Notes under the pieces: model-generated
Told to the model about the DNA's origin: nothing
Seen by the model: only the letters and a program-made list of their open reading frames with translations
Database searches by the model: none
From: Mesorhizobium sp. B2-7-2
GTDB lineage: Bacteria > Pseudomonadota > Alphaproteobacteria > Rhizobiales > Rhizobiaceae
Length of the DNA stretch: 64,000 nucleotides
Reading direction: 5' to 3'
Assembly (NCBI RefSeq): GCF_006440775.1
Contig: NZ_VFTZ01000017.1
Location: 53,220 to 117,219 of the forward strand
Part shown: positions 41,816 through 50,535 of the stretch, in pieces
Layout of the letters: each line of letters starts with the position of its first letter
Position numbering within the stretch: position 1 is the first letter of the stretch
Made by a program: the position numbers and the translations under genes

Positions 41816-43021
41816 ATGAGCACCGCACAAGGGCGCGAAACGGCCGGCCAGGCTGGCGCGGCCGAAGTCGAAGTGGCGATCGTTGGCGCCGGGCTGGCGG
41901 GCACGAGCCTGGCCGCGGTGCTGGGCAAAGCCGGCCGCAAGGTGGCGCTGATCGACCCGCATCTGGTGCATCACGACGAGTTCCGGGCTGAGAAGATCGG
42001 CATGAAGCAGATGCAGGTGTTCGAGAAGCTCGGCCTCGGCCCTGCCATCAGGCCTCTGGTCACACCGATGACCGACATTCACGTCTTCCGCCTCGGCCAG
42101 TTCTTCCGGCGCGAACGGAAATGGGAATTTGCCTTCTCCTACGGCGCGCTGGTCAACGGCATGCGGCAGGCCCTGCCTCGGCAAGTACCGCTGACGGTGG
42201 GCAAGGTCGCCGAGGTTTCGACCGGGCCGGACCGGCAGCGCCTGGCGCTGACCGACGGTTCCGTCATCGATGCCCGCCTGCTGGTGGTGGCCACCGGCTA
42301 CGGCGAGGCGGTGCGGCGCGCCATCGGCATCGAGCGCGTCGAGGAATCGAAGGCACATTCGCTATCGATCGGATTCGACCTCGCGATCGCGCCGCGGCAA
42401 TGCGCCTACCCCGCCGTCGCCTGCTATGCCAGGAACCCGGCGGATCGTGTCGCCTATCTCAGCGTCTTCCCGATCGGCGACCGCATGCGGGGCAACATGT
42501 TCGTCTATCGCACCGTGGCCGAGGAATGGACGCGGGCGTTCCGCGAAAATCCGCAGAAAATGCTTTGCCAGCTGATGCCGGAGATCGCCAGGCAGTGCGG
42601 CAACTTCGCCGTCGCCGGCCCCGTCGAAGTGAGGCAGGTCAGCCTGACGACGACAAGGCAGCACCGCCGCGCCGGCGTCGTCACCATCGGCGACGCGTTC
42701 TGGACGACATGCCCGACGCCCGGCATCGGCATCAACCGGGTGGTGACCGACGTCGACCGGCTGGCTTCGACCTACATCCCGCAATGGCTCTCGACGCCCG
42801 GCATGGACGCCAACAAGATCTGCGCCTTCTACGACGATCCGGTGAAGGTCGCGACCGACAAAGCCAGCATGCGCTCCAGCATCTACGCCAAGCGCATCAC
42901 CATCGAGACGGGGCTCGAATGGCGGCTGCGCCGCCTGCGCAACAACACCGCGCGCCAATTGATGATCATTGGGCGCAGGTTCCGCCGTCGCGAAGAATTG
43001 CCGGCACAGAGCGCGGCGTAA
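41816..43021 (+). CDS. FAD-dependent oxidoreductase, copy 2
   Basis: The 401-residue paralogue of the preceding gene is roughly three quarters identical by eye over the common part (VSTGPDRQRLALTDGSVIDA is almost unchanged). The FAD-site end reads GVVTIGDAFWTTCPTPGIGI, closer to the usual GxGxN pattern than copy 1. ATG 41816 has GGAG seven bases upstream. A 267-bp gap separates the copies; it holds a CGAGCAG/CTGCTCG hairpin at about 41608-41628 and an AT-rich stretch near 41720 that could be a separate promoter. Confidence 0.85.
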   Translation: MSTAQGRETAGQAGAAEVEVAIVGAGLAGTSLAAVLGKAGRKVALIDPHLVHHDEFRAEKIGMKQMQVFEKLGLGPAIRPLVTPMTDIHVFRLGQFFRRERKWEFAFSYGALVNGMRQALPRQVPLTVGKVAEVSTGPDRQRLALTDGSVIDARLLVVATGYGEAVRRAIGIERVEESKAHSLSIGFDLAIAPRQCAYPAVACYARNPADRVAYLSVFPIGDRMRGNMFVYRTVAEEWTRAFRENPQKMLCQLMPEIARQCGNFAVAGPVEVRQVSLTTTRQHRRAGVVTIGDAFWTTCPTPGIGINRVVTDVDRLASTYIPQWLSTPGMDANKICAFYDDPVKVATDKASMRSSIYAKRITIETGLEWRLRRLRNNTARQLMIIGRRFRRREELPAQSAA

Positions 43022-43049
43022 AGCGGAGATCCCAAGCGCGGACGGGCCG

Positions 43050-43124
43050 GCGCGACAGCACCCCCCTCTGCCCTGCCGGGCATCTCCCCACAAGGGGGAG
43101 ATTGGCTGTACCCATCGCTTCGCC
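43050..43124. repeat. Half copy of the family A repeat
   Basis: GACAGCACCCCCCTCTGCCC, TGCCGGGCATCTCCCC, ACAAGGGGGAGATTGGCTGT, then TCGCTTCGCC. Only one of the two hairpin halves is present. Confidence 0.8.
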
Positions 43125-43155
43125 CTATCTTCAGACTCCAACAAGGATGGCGACC

Positions 43156-43653
43156 ATGACCCGCATCCGGGCGATGACGAGGAATGACCTTGCCGATGTG
43201 TCGCGGCTGCTCGGGCAATCGTGGCGGCGGACCTATGCGCCGATCATGGGCGACGAGGCCGTGGCCAGGCTCTCCGATGAAAGGCACGCGCCGGAAAGGC
43301 TCGCGGCGGAGCTCGACGACGAGGACAAGATGTCCTTCGTCGCCGAGCGCGCCGACGGCTCGATTGCCGGCTACGCCATGGCGGCGATGGACGGGAAAGG
43401 CGATGTGATGCTGCAGCGGCTCCACATCGAGCCGCAGGCGTTCGGCAGCGGCCTCGCGGTCGACCTGCTGCATGCCGTGCTTGCCGCGCATGCCGGCATC
43501 CCCAGCATCGCGCTGGAGGTGATAGAAGGCAACGACCGCGCGATCGCCTTCTACCGCAAGCACGGCTTCGAAGTGGTCGAACGCCGGGAAGCGGCCCACG
43601 GCGTCGGCGGCCATGCTTCGCTGATCATGCGCCGCATGTTGCCGATGGCTTAG
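43156..43653 (+). CDS. GNAT-family N-acetyltransferase
   Basis: The 165-residue GNAT protein has FVAERADGSIAGYAMAAMDG, the CoA-binding LQRLHIEPQAFGSGLAVDLL (the Q/RxxGxG/A site is modified), and LEVIEGNDRAIAFYRKHGFEVVERRE near the end. ATG 43156 has AAGGATGG upstream; an in-frame ATG at 43147 is possible. Substrate unknown. Confidence 0.85.
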   Translation: MTRIRAMTRNDLADVSRLLGQSWRRTYAPIMGDEAVARLSDERHAPERLAAELDDEDKMSFVAERADGSIAGYAMAAMDGKGDVMLQRLHIEPQAFGSGLAVDLLHAVLAAHAGIPSIALEVIEGNDRAIAFYRKHGFEVVERREAAHGVGGHASLIMRRMLPMA

Positions 43654-43715
43654 AGCTTTGTTTTTGCCGCAATTCCAGGCGGAAAACCGCTCACACTTTT
43701 CCTGGAATTGCTCTA
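43651..43715. repeat. Nested hairpin repeat behind the GNAT gene
   Basis: TAGAGC (43651-43656) pairs with GCTCTA (43710-43715), and AATTCCAGG (43671-43679) pairs with CCTGGAATT (43701-43709). The centre GGAAAACCGC matches a hairpin element common between rhizobial genes. It lies at the junction of two convergent genes and may end transcription. Confidence 0.75.
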
Positions 43716-43717
43716 GA

Positions 43718-44455
43718 TCAGGCAGCGGCCCGCACGCGCAGCGCCTGCATGACGCTTTCCTCGAAAGCGCCGGGCGCCCCGCCCGCTTCGGCCAGCTGGG
43801 CCGCATCCCAGCTCCGGTCCAGGCTTCCGTCAGCCATCAGCACCGCGCGATTGCAGAGCGTCGGCACCGCCTCCACCACATGGGTCGAGACGATGACGGA
43901 GTGACGGCCGCTCGCGCAGAGCGCGGCGATGATGCGCTTCACCTCCCAGGCCGCGACCGGGTCGAGGCCGTTCAGCGTCTCGTCGAATATCAGAAGCGGC
44001 GGCCGGCCGAGGAGTGCGGCGACGATCGCGGCCTTGGCTCGCGTGCCAAGCGAATATTCAGCGATCGGACGCTCGATCCAGCGCCCGAGGTCCAGCCGCT
44101 CCAGCAGATCGCCGCTTGGCAGGTCGTTTGGCGCGCAGCCGCGGATCGACGCGACGAGCTCGATATACTGTCGTCCCGAGAGCGGGGTCGGCAATTCATG
44201 CGGCTCGATGGCAAGGCCGAAGCCGGCCTTGGCGCGTTCCGGTGCGGCGGCGAGGTCGATGCCGTCGATCGCCACGCTGCCGCCGATCAACGGGATCTGG
44301 CCGGTGATCGCCCTGATGAGCGTCGACTTGCCTGAGCCATTGGCGCCGAGCAGGCCGAGAATATCGCCCCGGCGGAGCGAAAGATCGATGCCTTGAACCA
44401 CGGCCCGCCCGCGATAGCCGGCGCTGAGTTCGCTGACGGCGAGAACTTCATCCAT
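43718..44455 (-). CDS. ABC transporter ATP-binding protein
   Basis: The 245-residue ATPase has Walker A GANGSGKST, an altered signature loop YSLGTRAKAAIVAALLG (in place of LSGGQ), Walker B LLIFDETLNGLDP and the switch His in VIVSTHVVEA. The architecture resembles Nat/YhcH-type exporters of the ABC-2 type. It pairs with the membrane gene upstream, with an 8-bp overlap. Confidence 0.9.
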   Translation of the reverse strand: MDEVLAVSELSAGYRGRAVVQGIDLSLRRGDILGLLGANGSGKSTLIRAITGQIPLIGGSVAIDGIDLAAAPERAKAGFGLAIEPHELPTPLSGRQYIELVASIRGCAPNDLPSGDLLERLDLGRWIERPIAEYSLGTRAKAAIVAALLGRPPLLIFDETLNGLDPVAAWEVKRIIAALCASGRHSVIVSTHVVEAVPTLCNRAVLMADGSLDRSWDAAQLAEAGGAPGAFEESVMQALRVRAAA

Positions 44456-45599
44456 TGCGATACCTCTGTCGGGTTCGGTGCCACAGGAAGAACACCAGCG
44501 CGGCCAGGCCGATCAGCACGGTCCGGCCATATTCGAACGTCTCGTAGCCGGCATAGGCGAGCGCGCCGGCGAAACTCAGCATGGCGACGAAGGGCGCATT
44601 CAGGAAATAGGCGCCGAACACCGCATAGATGCCGTTCAGCACCAGCAGCCAGAACCCGCCCGCCACCGGCACGGCCCATGCCGACGGCTCGGCCGCAAGT
44701 GCTGCGCCCGCCGGCAGCAGGAAGAAGGCGAGCGACAATTGCAGCGGCAGCCGCACCAGGCGCAGCCACACGCGGGTAAAGCCGATGGGCGCCGTGCGCA
44801 GCACCGGCGAGCCGAGCGGCTGGCAGCGCAGGCTGAGCATGAAGACGAGAATGCCGCCGGCCAGACCCGCCATCGCCGCCGGCCCCGCCGTGCGGCCGGC
44901 CAGGCTGGCCCATGCGCCAAGGATGGCGGCGACTGCCGGCAGCAGGCAGGCAGCCGCCAACTTCCATGACGGCCGCATATGGCCGCCCGGCAGCTTCCAG
45001 GCCCAACTGGAAAGCCAGCTCGGACGCGCCTGGTCGAGGCGGCGAATCCAGGGCCTTCCAATCGGCGCCCTCTCGCTTCCCGCCCCTTCGAGAAGAAGAC
45101 GTGGCCGTCGCAGACGCCACCGGGCCGCCGTGCCGAAGCCCAAGGCAAACAGGATCGCCGCACTCAGGCCCCAGACCGGCGCCCACGGCTTTCCGATGAC
45201 GGCGCAGGCGAAGCCGACCGAAATCGCAATCAGAGCGCCAAGCGGCACCGCAAGCGCGAATGTTGCCTCGCCCGCCATGCGACGGCGCCGCCGGGGCGCA
45301 AGCGGCAGCGCTTTGAGGAAGGGCGCGAAGGCGCGTTGAAGGCAGAGCCCGGCCACCGCATTGCCGGCGGCCGTTCCGAGAACGGCCAAGGCGAGCGGCA
45401 GCCCGAGAGTCCACAGAAGCTGGTCGTGGCGCAGTCTCGCCGCGCCGGCATGCAGGGCAACCACGACATCGGCGACCGCATAGGCCGCCAGTCCGCCGCC
45501 GCCGAACGCAATCCAGGCAAGATCGCGGCGTCGCATCGCGCGCAAGCCGGCGACGAGCTCGCGCCAGAGCAATATCAGGACAAGCCTGTCGTGCCGCAT
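44448..45599 (-). CDS. ABC-type membrane protein partner
   Basis: The 383-residue polytopic protein has about 8-10 hydrophobic segments (LGLPLALAVLGTAAGNAVAG, FALAVPLGALIAISVGFACA). An Arg-rich cytoplasmic stretch separates two membrane blocks. It shares no strong motif, but the 8-bp overlap with the ATPase gene makes it the likely permease. The transported substance is unknown. Confidence 0.78.
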   Translation of the reverse strand: MRHDRLVLILLWRELVAGLRAMRRRDLAWIAFGGGGLAAYAVADVVVALHAGAARLRHDQLLWTLGLPLALAVLGTAAGNAVAGLCLQRAFAPFLKALPLAPRRRRRMAGEATFALAVPLGALIAISVGFACAVIGKPWAPVWGLSAAILFALGFGTAARWRLRRPRLLLEGAGSERAPIGRPWIRRLDQARPSWLSSWAWKLPGGHMRPSWKLAAACLLPAVAAILGAWASLAGRTAGPAAMAGLAGGILVFMLSLRCQPLGSPVLRTAPIGFTRVWLRLVRLPLQLSLAFFLLPAGAALAAEPSAWAVPVAGGFWLLVLNGIYAVFGAYFLNAPFVAMLSFAGALAYAGYETFEYGRTVLIGLAALVFFLWHRTRQRYRNG

Positions 45600-45730
45600 T
45601 GGCCGTCACCACAGTGGAATCGCCACCGGCAAGGATGGCGACGATTACGCCGTCAATAGGGCCAGCGCTGGACGCATTGACGTCCGGCCCTATAATTTAG
45701 CCGGATCGAAAATTCGGCGGAGCAAGACGC

Positions 45731-46732
45731 ATGAGCCTCGGCAAACGGAAACTCGGCAGCCAAGGGCTCGAAGTCTCTGCCATCGGCCTCGGCTGCATGG
45801 GGATGAGCCAGGCCTACGGCCCGGCCGACGAGGCGGAGTCTATCGCCACGCTACACCGGGCGATCGAGCTCGGCTGCACCTTTCTCGACACGGCCGAAGT
45901 CTATGGGCCCTTCGTCAATGAGGAGTTGCTTGGACGCGCGCTGAAAGGGCGGCGCGATCAGGTGACGATCGCGACGAAGTTCGGCTTCCGCATCGCCGGC
46001 GGCAAGCAGGCCGGGCTCGACAGCCGGCCCGAGCATATACGCGAGGTGGTCGACGCTTCGCTCTCGCGACTCGCCACCGACCGCATCGACCTCCTCTATC
46101 AGCACCGCGTCGACCCCGCCGTGCCGATGGAGGATGTCGCGGGCGCGGTCGGCGAACTGGTGGCGCAGGGCAAGGTGCGCTTCTTCGGCCTGTCGGAGGC
46201 GGGCATTGGCAACATCCGCCGCGCGCATGCCGTGCATCCCGTTTCGGCGCTGCAGAGCGAGTATTCGCTGTGGGAACGCAACCTCGAGCCCGAGATCATC
46301 CCGGCGCTGAAGGAGCTCGGCATCGGCCTGGTGCCGTTCGCGCCGCTCGGCCGCGGCTTCCTGGCCGGCGACGTCAGGCGCGCGGAAAACTACCCCGAAG
46401 GCGATTTCCGCCGCGGCGATCCACGCTACCAAGGCGAGAATTTCGACCTGAATGTCGCGGCGGCCGCCACGGTGCGCGACATCGCCGCGGCAAAGGGCGT
46501 CAAGCCCGGCCAGATCGCGATCGCCTGGCTGCTCGCCAAAGGCCCGGATTTCGGCATCGACATCGTGCCGATCCCCGGCACCAAGCGCCGGACCTATCTG
46601 GAGGAGAACGTCGCGGCGGCCGACATCGCGCTCGACGCCACCGAGATGCTGGGGCTCGACATGGCGCTGACGCCCGACAAGGTGTCAGGGCCGCGCTACA
46701 ACGAGCGGACGATGTCTCTGGTGGACCGGTAG
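45731..46732 (+). CDS. Aldo/keto reductase
   Basis: The 333-residue TIM-barrel enzyme has FLDTAEVYGPFVNEELLG with catalytic Asp and Tyr, ATKFGFRI with Lys, and DLLYQHRVDP with His. The C-terminal IPGTKRRTYLEENVAA binds NADPH. It belongs to the AKR13/YajO-like group acting on small aldehydes. It is monocistronic. Confidence 0.92.
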   Translation: MSLGKRKLGSQGLEVSAIGLGCMGMSQAYGPADEAESIATLHRAIELGCTFLDTAEVYGPFVNEELLGRALKGRRDQVTIATKFGFRIAGGKQAGLDSRPEHIREVVDASLSRLATDRIDLLYQHRVDPAVPMEDVAGAVGELVAQGKVRFFGLSEAGIGNIRRAHAVHPVSALQSEYSLWERNLEPEIIPALKELGIGLVPFAPLGRGFLAGDVRRAENYPEGDFRRGDPRYQGENFDLNVAAAATVRDIAAAKGVKPGQIAIAWLLAKGPDFGIDIVPIPGTKRRTYLEENVAAADIALDATEMLGLDMALTPDKVSGPRYNERTMSLVDR

Positions 46733-46771
46733 AAGCTGGCTAATCTCCCTCGGGAGGATTGGGCAACGGCC

Positions 46772-46999
46772 TTACTTTTTCTTGCAGTCCGACATCGCCT
46801 CCATCGCCTTCCTCGCCTCACCCTCGCTGGCGTATTTCTTCTTGCCGAGATCGACGACAAGCGTGCCGTCGGGCTTCTTCGGCACGATCTCGCATTGCTT
46901 CGACACGGCGTCCCTGGCGACCCAGTATTGCTCGGCTGCCATGACAGGCAGGCTCATGATGCCGGTGGCGAGGATTGCGGCGAGGATGGTGCGAACCAT
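46772..46999 (-). CDS. Small secreted protein
   Basis: The 75-residue protein has a signal peptide (MVRTILAAILATGIMSLPVM, cleavage after MAA) and a mature part with two Cys that could form a disulfide (KQCEIVPKKPDGTLVVDLG, then MSDCKKK). GGAGG seven bases before the ATG supports the start. The family is unknown to me, although similar short SPOR-like or YARHG-like rhizobial proteins exist. Confidence 0.75.
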   Translation of the reverse strand: MVRTILAAILATGIMSLPVMAAEQYWVARDAVSKQCEIVPKKPDGTLVVDLGKKKYASEGEARKAMEAMSDCKKK

Positions 47000-47114
47000 T
47001 GCGGACCTCCATGGCTCTGGTTGGAACGCAACGCGAAACAGGCGGGCGCCGATTGGGCGACGCACGACACGCTGCCTTTGGAAAACGCCCCGTCCGCCGC
47101 TGTGTTCCGGCGGC

Positions 47115-47744
47115 TCAGGCGTGCGAATGCGGATCGATGCTGTAAGGATACACTGGATAGTCCGGACCGATCGCCTCGCTGACGCGTCCCATCCAAGCAT
47201 CGACCGCGGGATAGTCGGCGAGCGAGAAACCGCAGTCCTCGGCGCGGTGGCTGTAGGCGTAGACGGCGATGTCGGCGATGGTGAGCGCATTGCCGACCAG
47301 GAATTGCGTGCCGGCCAGGCTGCGCTCCAGCGCGCCGAGCGCGCGCACGCCCGCCTCGCGCTTGCCGGCAACCATCGCCTGGTTACGCTCCAGCCGGCCG
47401 GTCAGCGTCCAGTAGCGCAGCGAGCCGATGACCGGCTCGATATGGTACTGCTCGAAGAACAGCCATTGCATCACCTTGGCGCGGGCAAAGCGGTCCGACG
47501 GAAGGTAAGGTGTGCCCTCGGCGAGATAGGCAAGGATCGCGTTCGACTCGGCGATCGCCTCGCCATTGTCCAGCCCGAGCACCGGAACTGCGCCTGCCGG
47601 GTTGAGCGTCAGGAACGTCTCGGTGTGGCTCTCGCCCTCGAAGATCGAGATGATGCAGGTTTCGTAGGCGATGCCGATCAGGCCGAGCAGGACGCGAACC
47701 TTCCAGGCATTTTGCGACGGCAGGTAGTCGTAGAGCGTGAGCAT
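47115..47744 (-). CDS. Glutathione S-transferase family protein
   Basis: The 209-residue protein has an N-terminal thioredoxin-like domain (MLTLYDYLPSQNAWKVRVLL, then NPAGAVPVLGLDNGEAIAES) and a helical C-terminal domain with LTIADIAVYAYSH. The Ser/Asn near the N-terminus would contact glutathione. ATG 47744 has GGAGG upstream; the frame is open further but runs into a repeat. The substrate is not readable. Confidence 0.9.
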   Translation of the reverse strand: MLTLYDYLPSQNAWKVRVLLGLIGIAYETCIISIFEGESHTETFLTLNPAGAVPVLGLDNGEAIAESNAILAYLAEGTPYLPSDRFARAKVMQWLFFEQYHIEPVIGSLRYWTLTGRLERNQAMVAGKREAGVRALGALERSLAGTQFLVGNALTIADIAVYAYSHRAEDCGFSLADYPAVDAWMGRVSEAIGPDYPVYPYSIDPHSHA

Positions 47745-47834
47745 GGCGGTCCTCCGTTGGTGGGACTGGCTTGGCATGCCGCGGTGAAAGGTGCCACCCG
47801 ATTCAGGCGGGCGCAGATCAGCACAGAAAGGTCT

Positions 47835-47940
47835 GAGCGAGGCCCCCCTCTCTGCCCTGCCGGGCATCTCCCCCTCAAGGGGGGAGATTAGATGTCACGC
47901 CGGCTTTCGCCAATCGTCAACGTTGCAGGAAGGTGGCCGT
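47835..47940. repeat. Half copy of the family A repeat
   Basis: GGCCCCCCTCTCTGCCCTGC, CGGGCATCTCCCCCTCAAGG, GGGGAGATTAGATGTCACGC, CGGCTTTCGCCAATCG. It fills the gap between the GST and the monooxygenase gene. Confidence 0.82.
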
Positions 47941-47946
47941 CGCCTC

Positions 47947-49044
47947 TCACCGCCTCGCAATATCCTTCGCCACCGCCTGCGCCTCGATGCCGATCTCGCG
48001 CAGCAGGCCGGTGACCGGGTTGTAGAAGCCGACGAGATAGACGCCGAGCTCGGTCGCGCGGGCGTTTACGCCACTCTTGTCCGGCCTGAGCTCCGCCGGC
48101 AGGAAGCCATCATAGGCCCGGCGGTAGCCGGTGGCGAAAATAGCCGCGTCGAATTTCTTCTCCACCCCGTCGGCGAATTTCACACCGTCCCGGGTGAAGC
48201 TTGCGATATCCGGTGCGATGCCGATCCGGCCGGCCTTGATCGCCGCCACCGTGCCGACGTCGATCACCGGAATGCGGCCGGCTTCGATCCCCTGCATGAT
48301 GCCCTGCCGCGGCCGCACGATGCCGTATCTCTCCAGCCTACCCAGCGCCAGATCGAGGATCTTTGGGAATATCCAGTCGTTCAGCGCCTGCGGCATCGGC
48401 CGGCTGGCGATGCCCACCATCTGGATCGGCACGCCGAACAGCTGGCGCGGCACGATGTGGACGCCCTTGCGCACCGAGATTGTGGGCCTGGCGCCGCTTT
48501 CAGCCAGGTCGAGCGCGATCTCCGCGCCCGTATTGCCCATGCCGACGACCAGCACGTCCTTGCCGACGTAAGGCGCGGCCTCGGTATAGGCGGCGCTATG
48601 CAGCACCTTGCCAGTGAAGGCTTCGATGCCCGGGAAGCTTGGTGTGATCGGCTCGGCATTGTTGCCGGTGGCCACCACAACTTTGCGCGCGTTGAACAGC
48701 CCGGCATCGGTCTGGACCAGCAGACGCTCGCCTTCGCGGCGGACCGATTTGACGGTGACGCCGAAGCGCGGCTTGAGCCCGAAACGCCCGGCATAGGCAT
48801 CGAGATAAGCGACCACCTTCTCGCGCGGCACGTAGCGCGGGTGGCTTTTCGGGAACGGCACGAAGGGCAGCGACGAGAAGGATTTCACCGTGTGCAGATG
48901 CAGCCGCCGGTAATGTCGCCGCCAGGCTGGCGCCACCTCATGGGCCTTTTCAAGGATGATGAAATCCTGCCCCGCCTGTTTGAGGCAGGCAGCAACGGCG
49001 AGCCCGGCAGGACCGGCGCCGACGATGACGACATTGGTGTCCAA
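47947..49044 (-). CDS. Flavin-containing monooxygenase-like NAD(P)/FAD oxidoreductase
   Basis: The 365-residue protein has FAD-binding VVIVGAGPAGLAVAACLKQA at the N-terminus, NADPH-binding VLVVGMGNTGAEIALDLAES in the middle, and ATGYRRAYDGFLP near the end. It belongs to the FMO/YUCCA-like class, which oxygenates soft nucleophiles or makes indole-acetate-like products. The start is TTG 49044 behind GGGAGGAAAGC. Confidence 0.88.
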   Translation of the reverse strand: MDTNVVIVGAGPAGLAVAACLKQAGQDFIILEKAHEVAPAWRRHYRRLHLHTVKSFSSLPFVPFPKSHPRYVPREKVVAYLDAYAGRFGLKPRFGVTVKSVRREGERLLVQTDAGLFNARKVVVATGNNAEPITPSFPGIEAFTGKVLHSAAYTEAAPYVGKDVLVVGMGNTGAEIALDLAESGARPTISVRKGVHIVPRQLFGVPIQMVGIASRPMPQALNDWIFPKILDLALGRLERYGIVRPRQGIMQGIEAGRIPVIDVGTVAAIKAGRIGIAPDIASFTRDGVKFADGVEKKFDAAIFATGYRRAYDGFLPAELRPDKSGVNARATELGVYLVGFYNPVTGLLREIGIEAQAVAKDIARR

Positions 49045-49130
49045 ATTGCTTTCCTCCCGCCAAAGCAGCAAAAACTATGACAGGAGAGGTTCGAGGGGCA
49101 AGTAGGGAGAAGCACCTATGGGCAGCCGCC

Positions 49131-49364
49131 CTACTCCATCGCGCCCGGCGCCTCGGGCTCATCCTCGGGTGGTTCGAGGATCTCGATCAGTTTCGCCACA
49201 CGGACGCCGGGCATGGCGCGGCCTTCATTGACCAGCGCCTCGTCGGCGCCGATCCAGGCGAAGGCCTCGCGCAGTTCCTCAAGACTGGCGCCGGTGAGCG
49301 CGATGTCGGCGATGACGGCCTCGTCGACCGGTCCAAGCACGGAAATGATGTCGTTGCGGGTCAT
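49131..49364 (-). CDS. Small acidic hypothetical protein
   Basis: The 77-residue protein (MTRNDIISVLGPVDEAVIAD, then GASLEELREAFAWIGADEAL) is mostly helical with an acidic Pro-rich tail. GGGGGAGGACAAG before ATG 49364 is a very good ribosome site. It is conserved-looking but of unknown role. Confidence 0.7.
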   Translation of the reverse strand: MTRNDIISVLGPVDEAVIADIALTGASLEELREAFAWIGADEALVNEGRAMPGVRVAKLIEILEPPEDEPEAPGAME

Positions 49365-49470
49365 CTTGTCCTCCCCCATGGGTCGGGATGATTGCCCAGG
49401 GGAACGGCTGACGAGCGGAGCGGGTTCCAAAAATCCGTGGGCCGGCTTCTTCGGAACGAGGCCCGGTGCT

Positions 49471-50082
49471 ATGGCTCGCCCCATGAAGCCCGCCCTCCTC
49501 CTCGCCGCCCTGCTTTCGTCCACGCCGGCGCTCGCCGACTGGAAGCCCGTCGAGAAAATCGAGACTTATGCCGTCTCAGGCGAAAGCGCGGAACAGCTCT
49601 ACCTCTCGATCGGGGAGAAGGGACCGGTGATCGGCAAGGATTCGGCCGGCAACGAACGGCGCGTCATCGCGCATACTTTCTTCAAGCTGACCTGGCAGCG
49701 CGACTACCAGCCGCAAGGCGGCGCCTGCGTGCTGAGGACGGCGCGGCCGAAGCTGATCATCACCTATACGCTGCCCAAGCCGGCGGGGAAACTTGGCTCA
49801 GCCTTGCAAACGCGCTGGGACGCCTTCGCCGCCGGGCTGATCGCGCATGAGAAGGTGCATGGCGCCGGCATCGTCGACATGGTGGACAAGATCGTCGCCT
49901 TCAGCACTGGCCTCACCGCTCAGAACGATCCCAGCTGCAAGAAGGTCCGGGCGGAGCTGACGGCCTATCTCGACCAGCTCTCGAAGGCGCAGCGCCAGGG
50001 CAGCCGCGATTTCGACAAGATCGAGTTCGGGCAGGATGGCAACATGCTGAAGCTGATCGCGGCGTTTCTGGGCGGAGGCTGA
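49471..50082 (+). CDS. DUF922-family secreted Zn-dependent protease-like protein
   Basis: The 203-residue protein has a signal peptide (MKPALLLAALLSSTPALA) and a DUF922 domain. It contains WKPVEKIETYAVSGESAEQL, a conserved Cys pair, and the HExxH site in AGLIAHEKVHGAG that marks a metallopeptidase-like active site. ATG 49471 or 49483 is the start. It acts in the periplasm or outside; its substrate is unknown. Confidence 0.85.
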   Translation: MARPMKPALLLAALLSSTPALADWKPVEKIETYAVSGESAEQLYLSIGEKGPVIGKDSAGNERRVIAHTFFKLTWQRDYQPQGGACVLRTARPKLIITYTLPKPAGKLGSALQTRWDAFAAGLIAHEKVHGAGIVDMVDKIVAFSTGLTAQNDPSCKKVRAELTAYLDQLSKAQRQGSRDFDKIEFGQDGNMLKLIAAFLGGG

Positions 50083-50381
50083 GAACGAAGGCAAGAGCGG
50101 CAGCGACAGCCCGCTCCCTGCGCTATGGCGGAAGTAATGCGCGCGTCCTGGATGGATAACGACCAATCCCGTTGGCGATGTAAATCGGCATGATTCGGCT
50201 TTTCTCGGACACGCTGAAATCTATTACATTAACGATGCCTAATATCCATCGGCGGCGTTTGAAGATCAATCGGCCGCCCTCCGGCGACTGGCTGGATCCA
50301 CTTCGCTTCAGCGCAGCCTTCGCTCAACTGTCTTCAAAGACAAAAGTAAGCAAGGCGCGCCGCCGCTTTACAGGCGGATGT
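50083..50381. other. Intergenic stretch without a gene
   Basis: No convincing ORF is present; a 98-codon open frame at 50190-50486 lacks a ribosome site and has a composition unlike its neighbours. The sequence TCTATTACATTAACGATGCC around 50220-50240 is AT-rich and may belong to the promoter of the downstream transporter. Confidence 0.5.
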
Positions 50382-50393
50382 GGTAGCGCTACC
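50382..50393. promoter_or_regulatory. LacI-type operator of the sugar ABC transporter
   Basis: GGTAGCGCTACC is a perfect 12-bp palindrome with the central CG step typical of LacI/GalR operators (TGGTAGCGCTACCG in context). It lies about 145 bp before the ATP-binding gene. No lacI-type gene is adjacent, so the regulator is elsewhere. Confidence 0.7.
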
Positions 50394-50535
50394 GTTTCAC
50401 AGTCGCGTGACCCGGGGGGAGCTGGGGCAAACGTCGCCGACGCCAGTGGTGGGTGCTTGCCGGCATCCGTTTCAGCCACACCTTGATTGGAACGGCTCCC
50501 CGCGGGACTTCGCAGGGACCATCGGGAGGAGTTCG

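Noticed and set aside
42121..43155. Long upstream extension of the GNAT gene at 43156
   Set aside because: It runs through the second FAD gene in another frame and through a family A repeat; the ribosome site at 43145 and the family length fix the start.
50190..50486. A 98-codon open frame before the sugar operon
   Set aside because: No ribosome site, and it overlaps the operator and promoter region; composition does not look coding.
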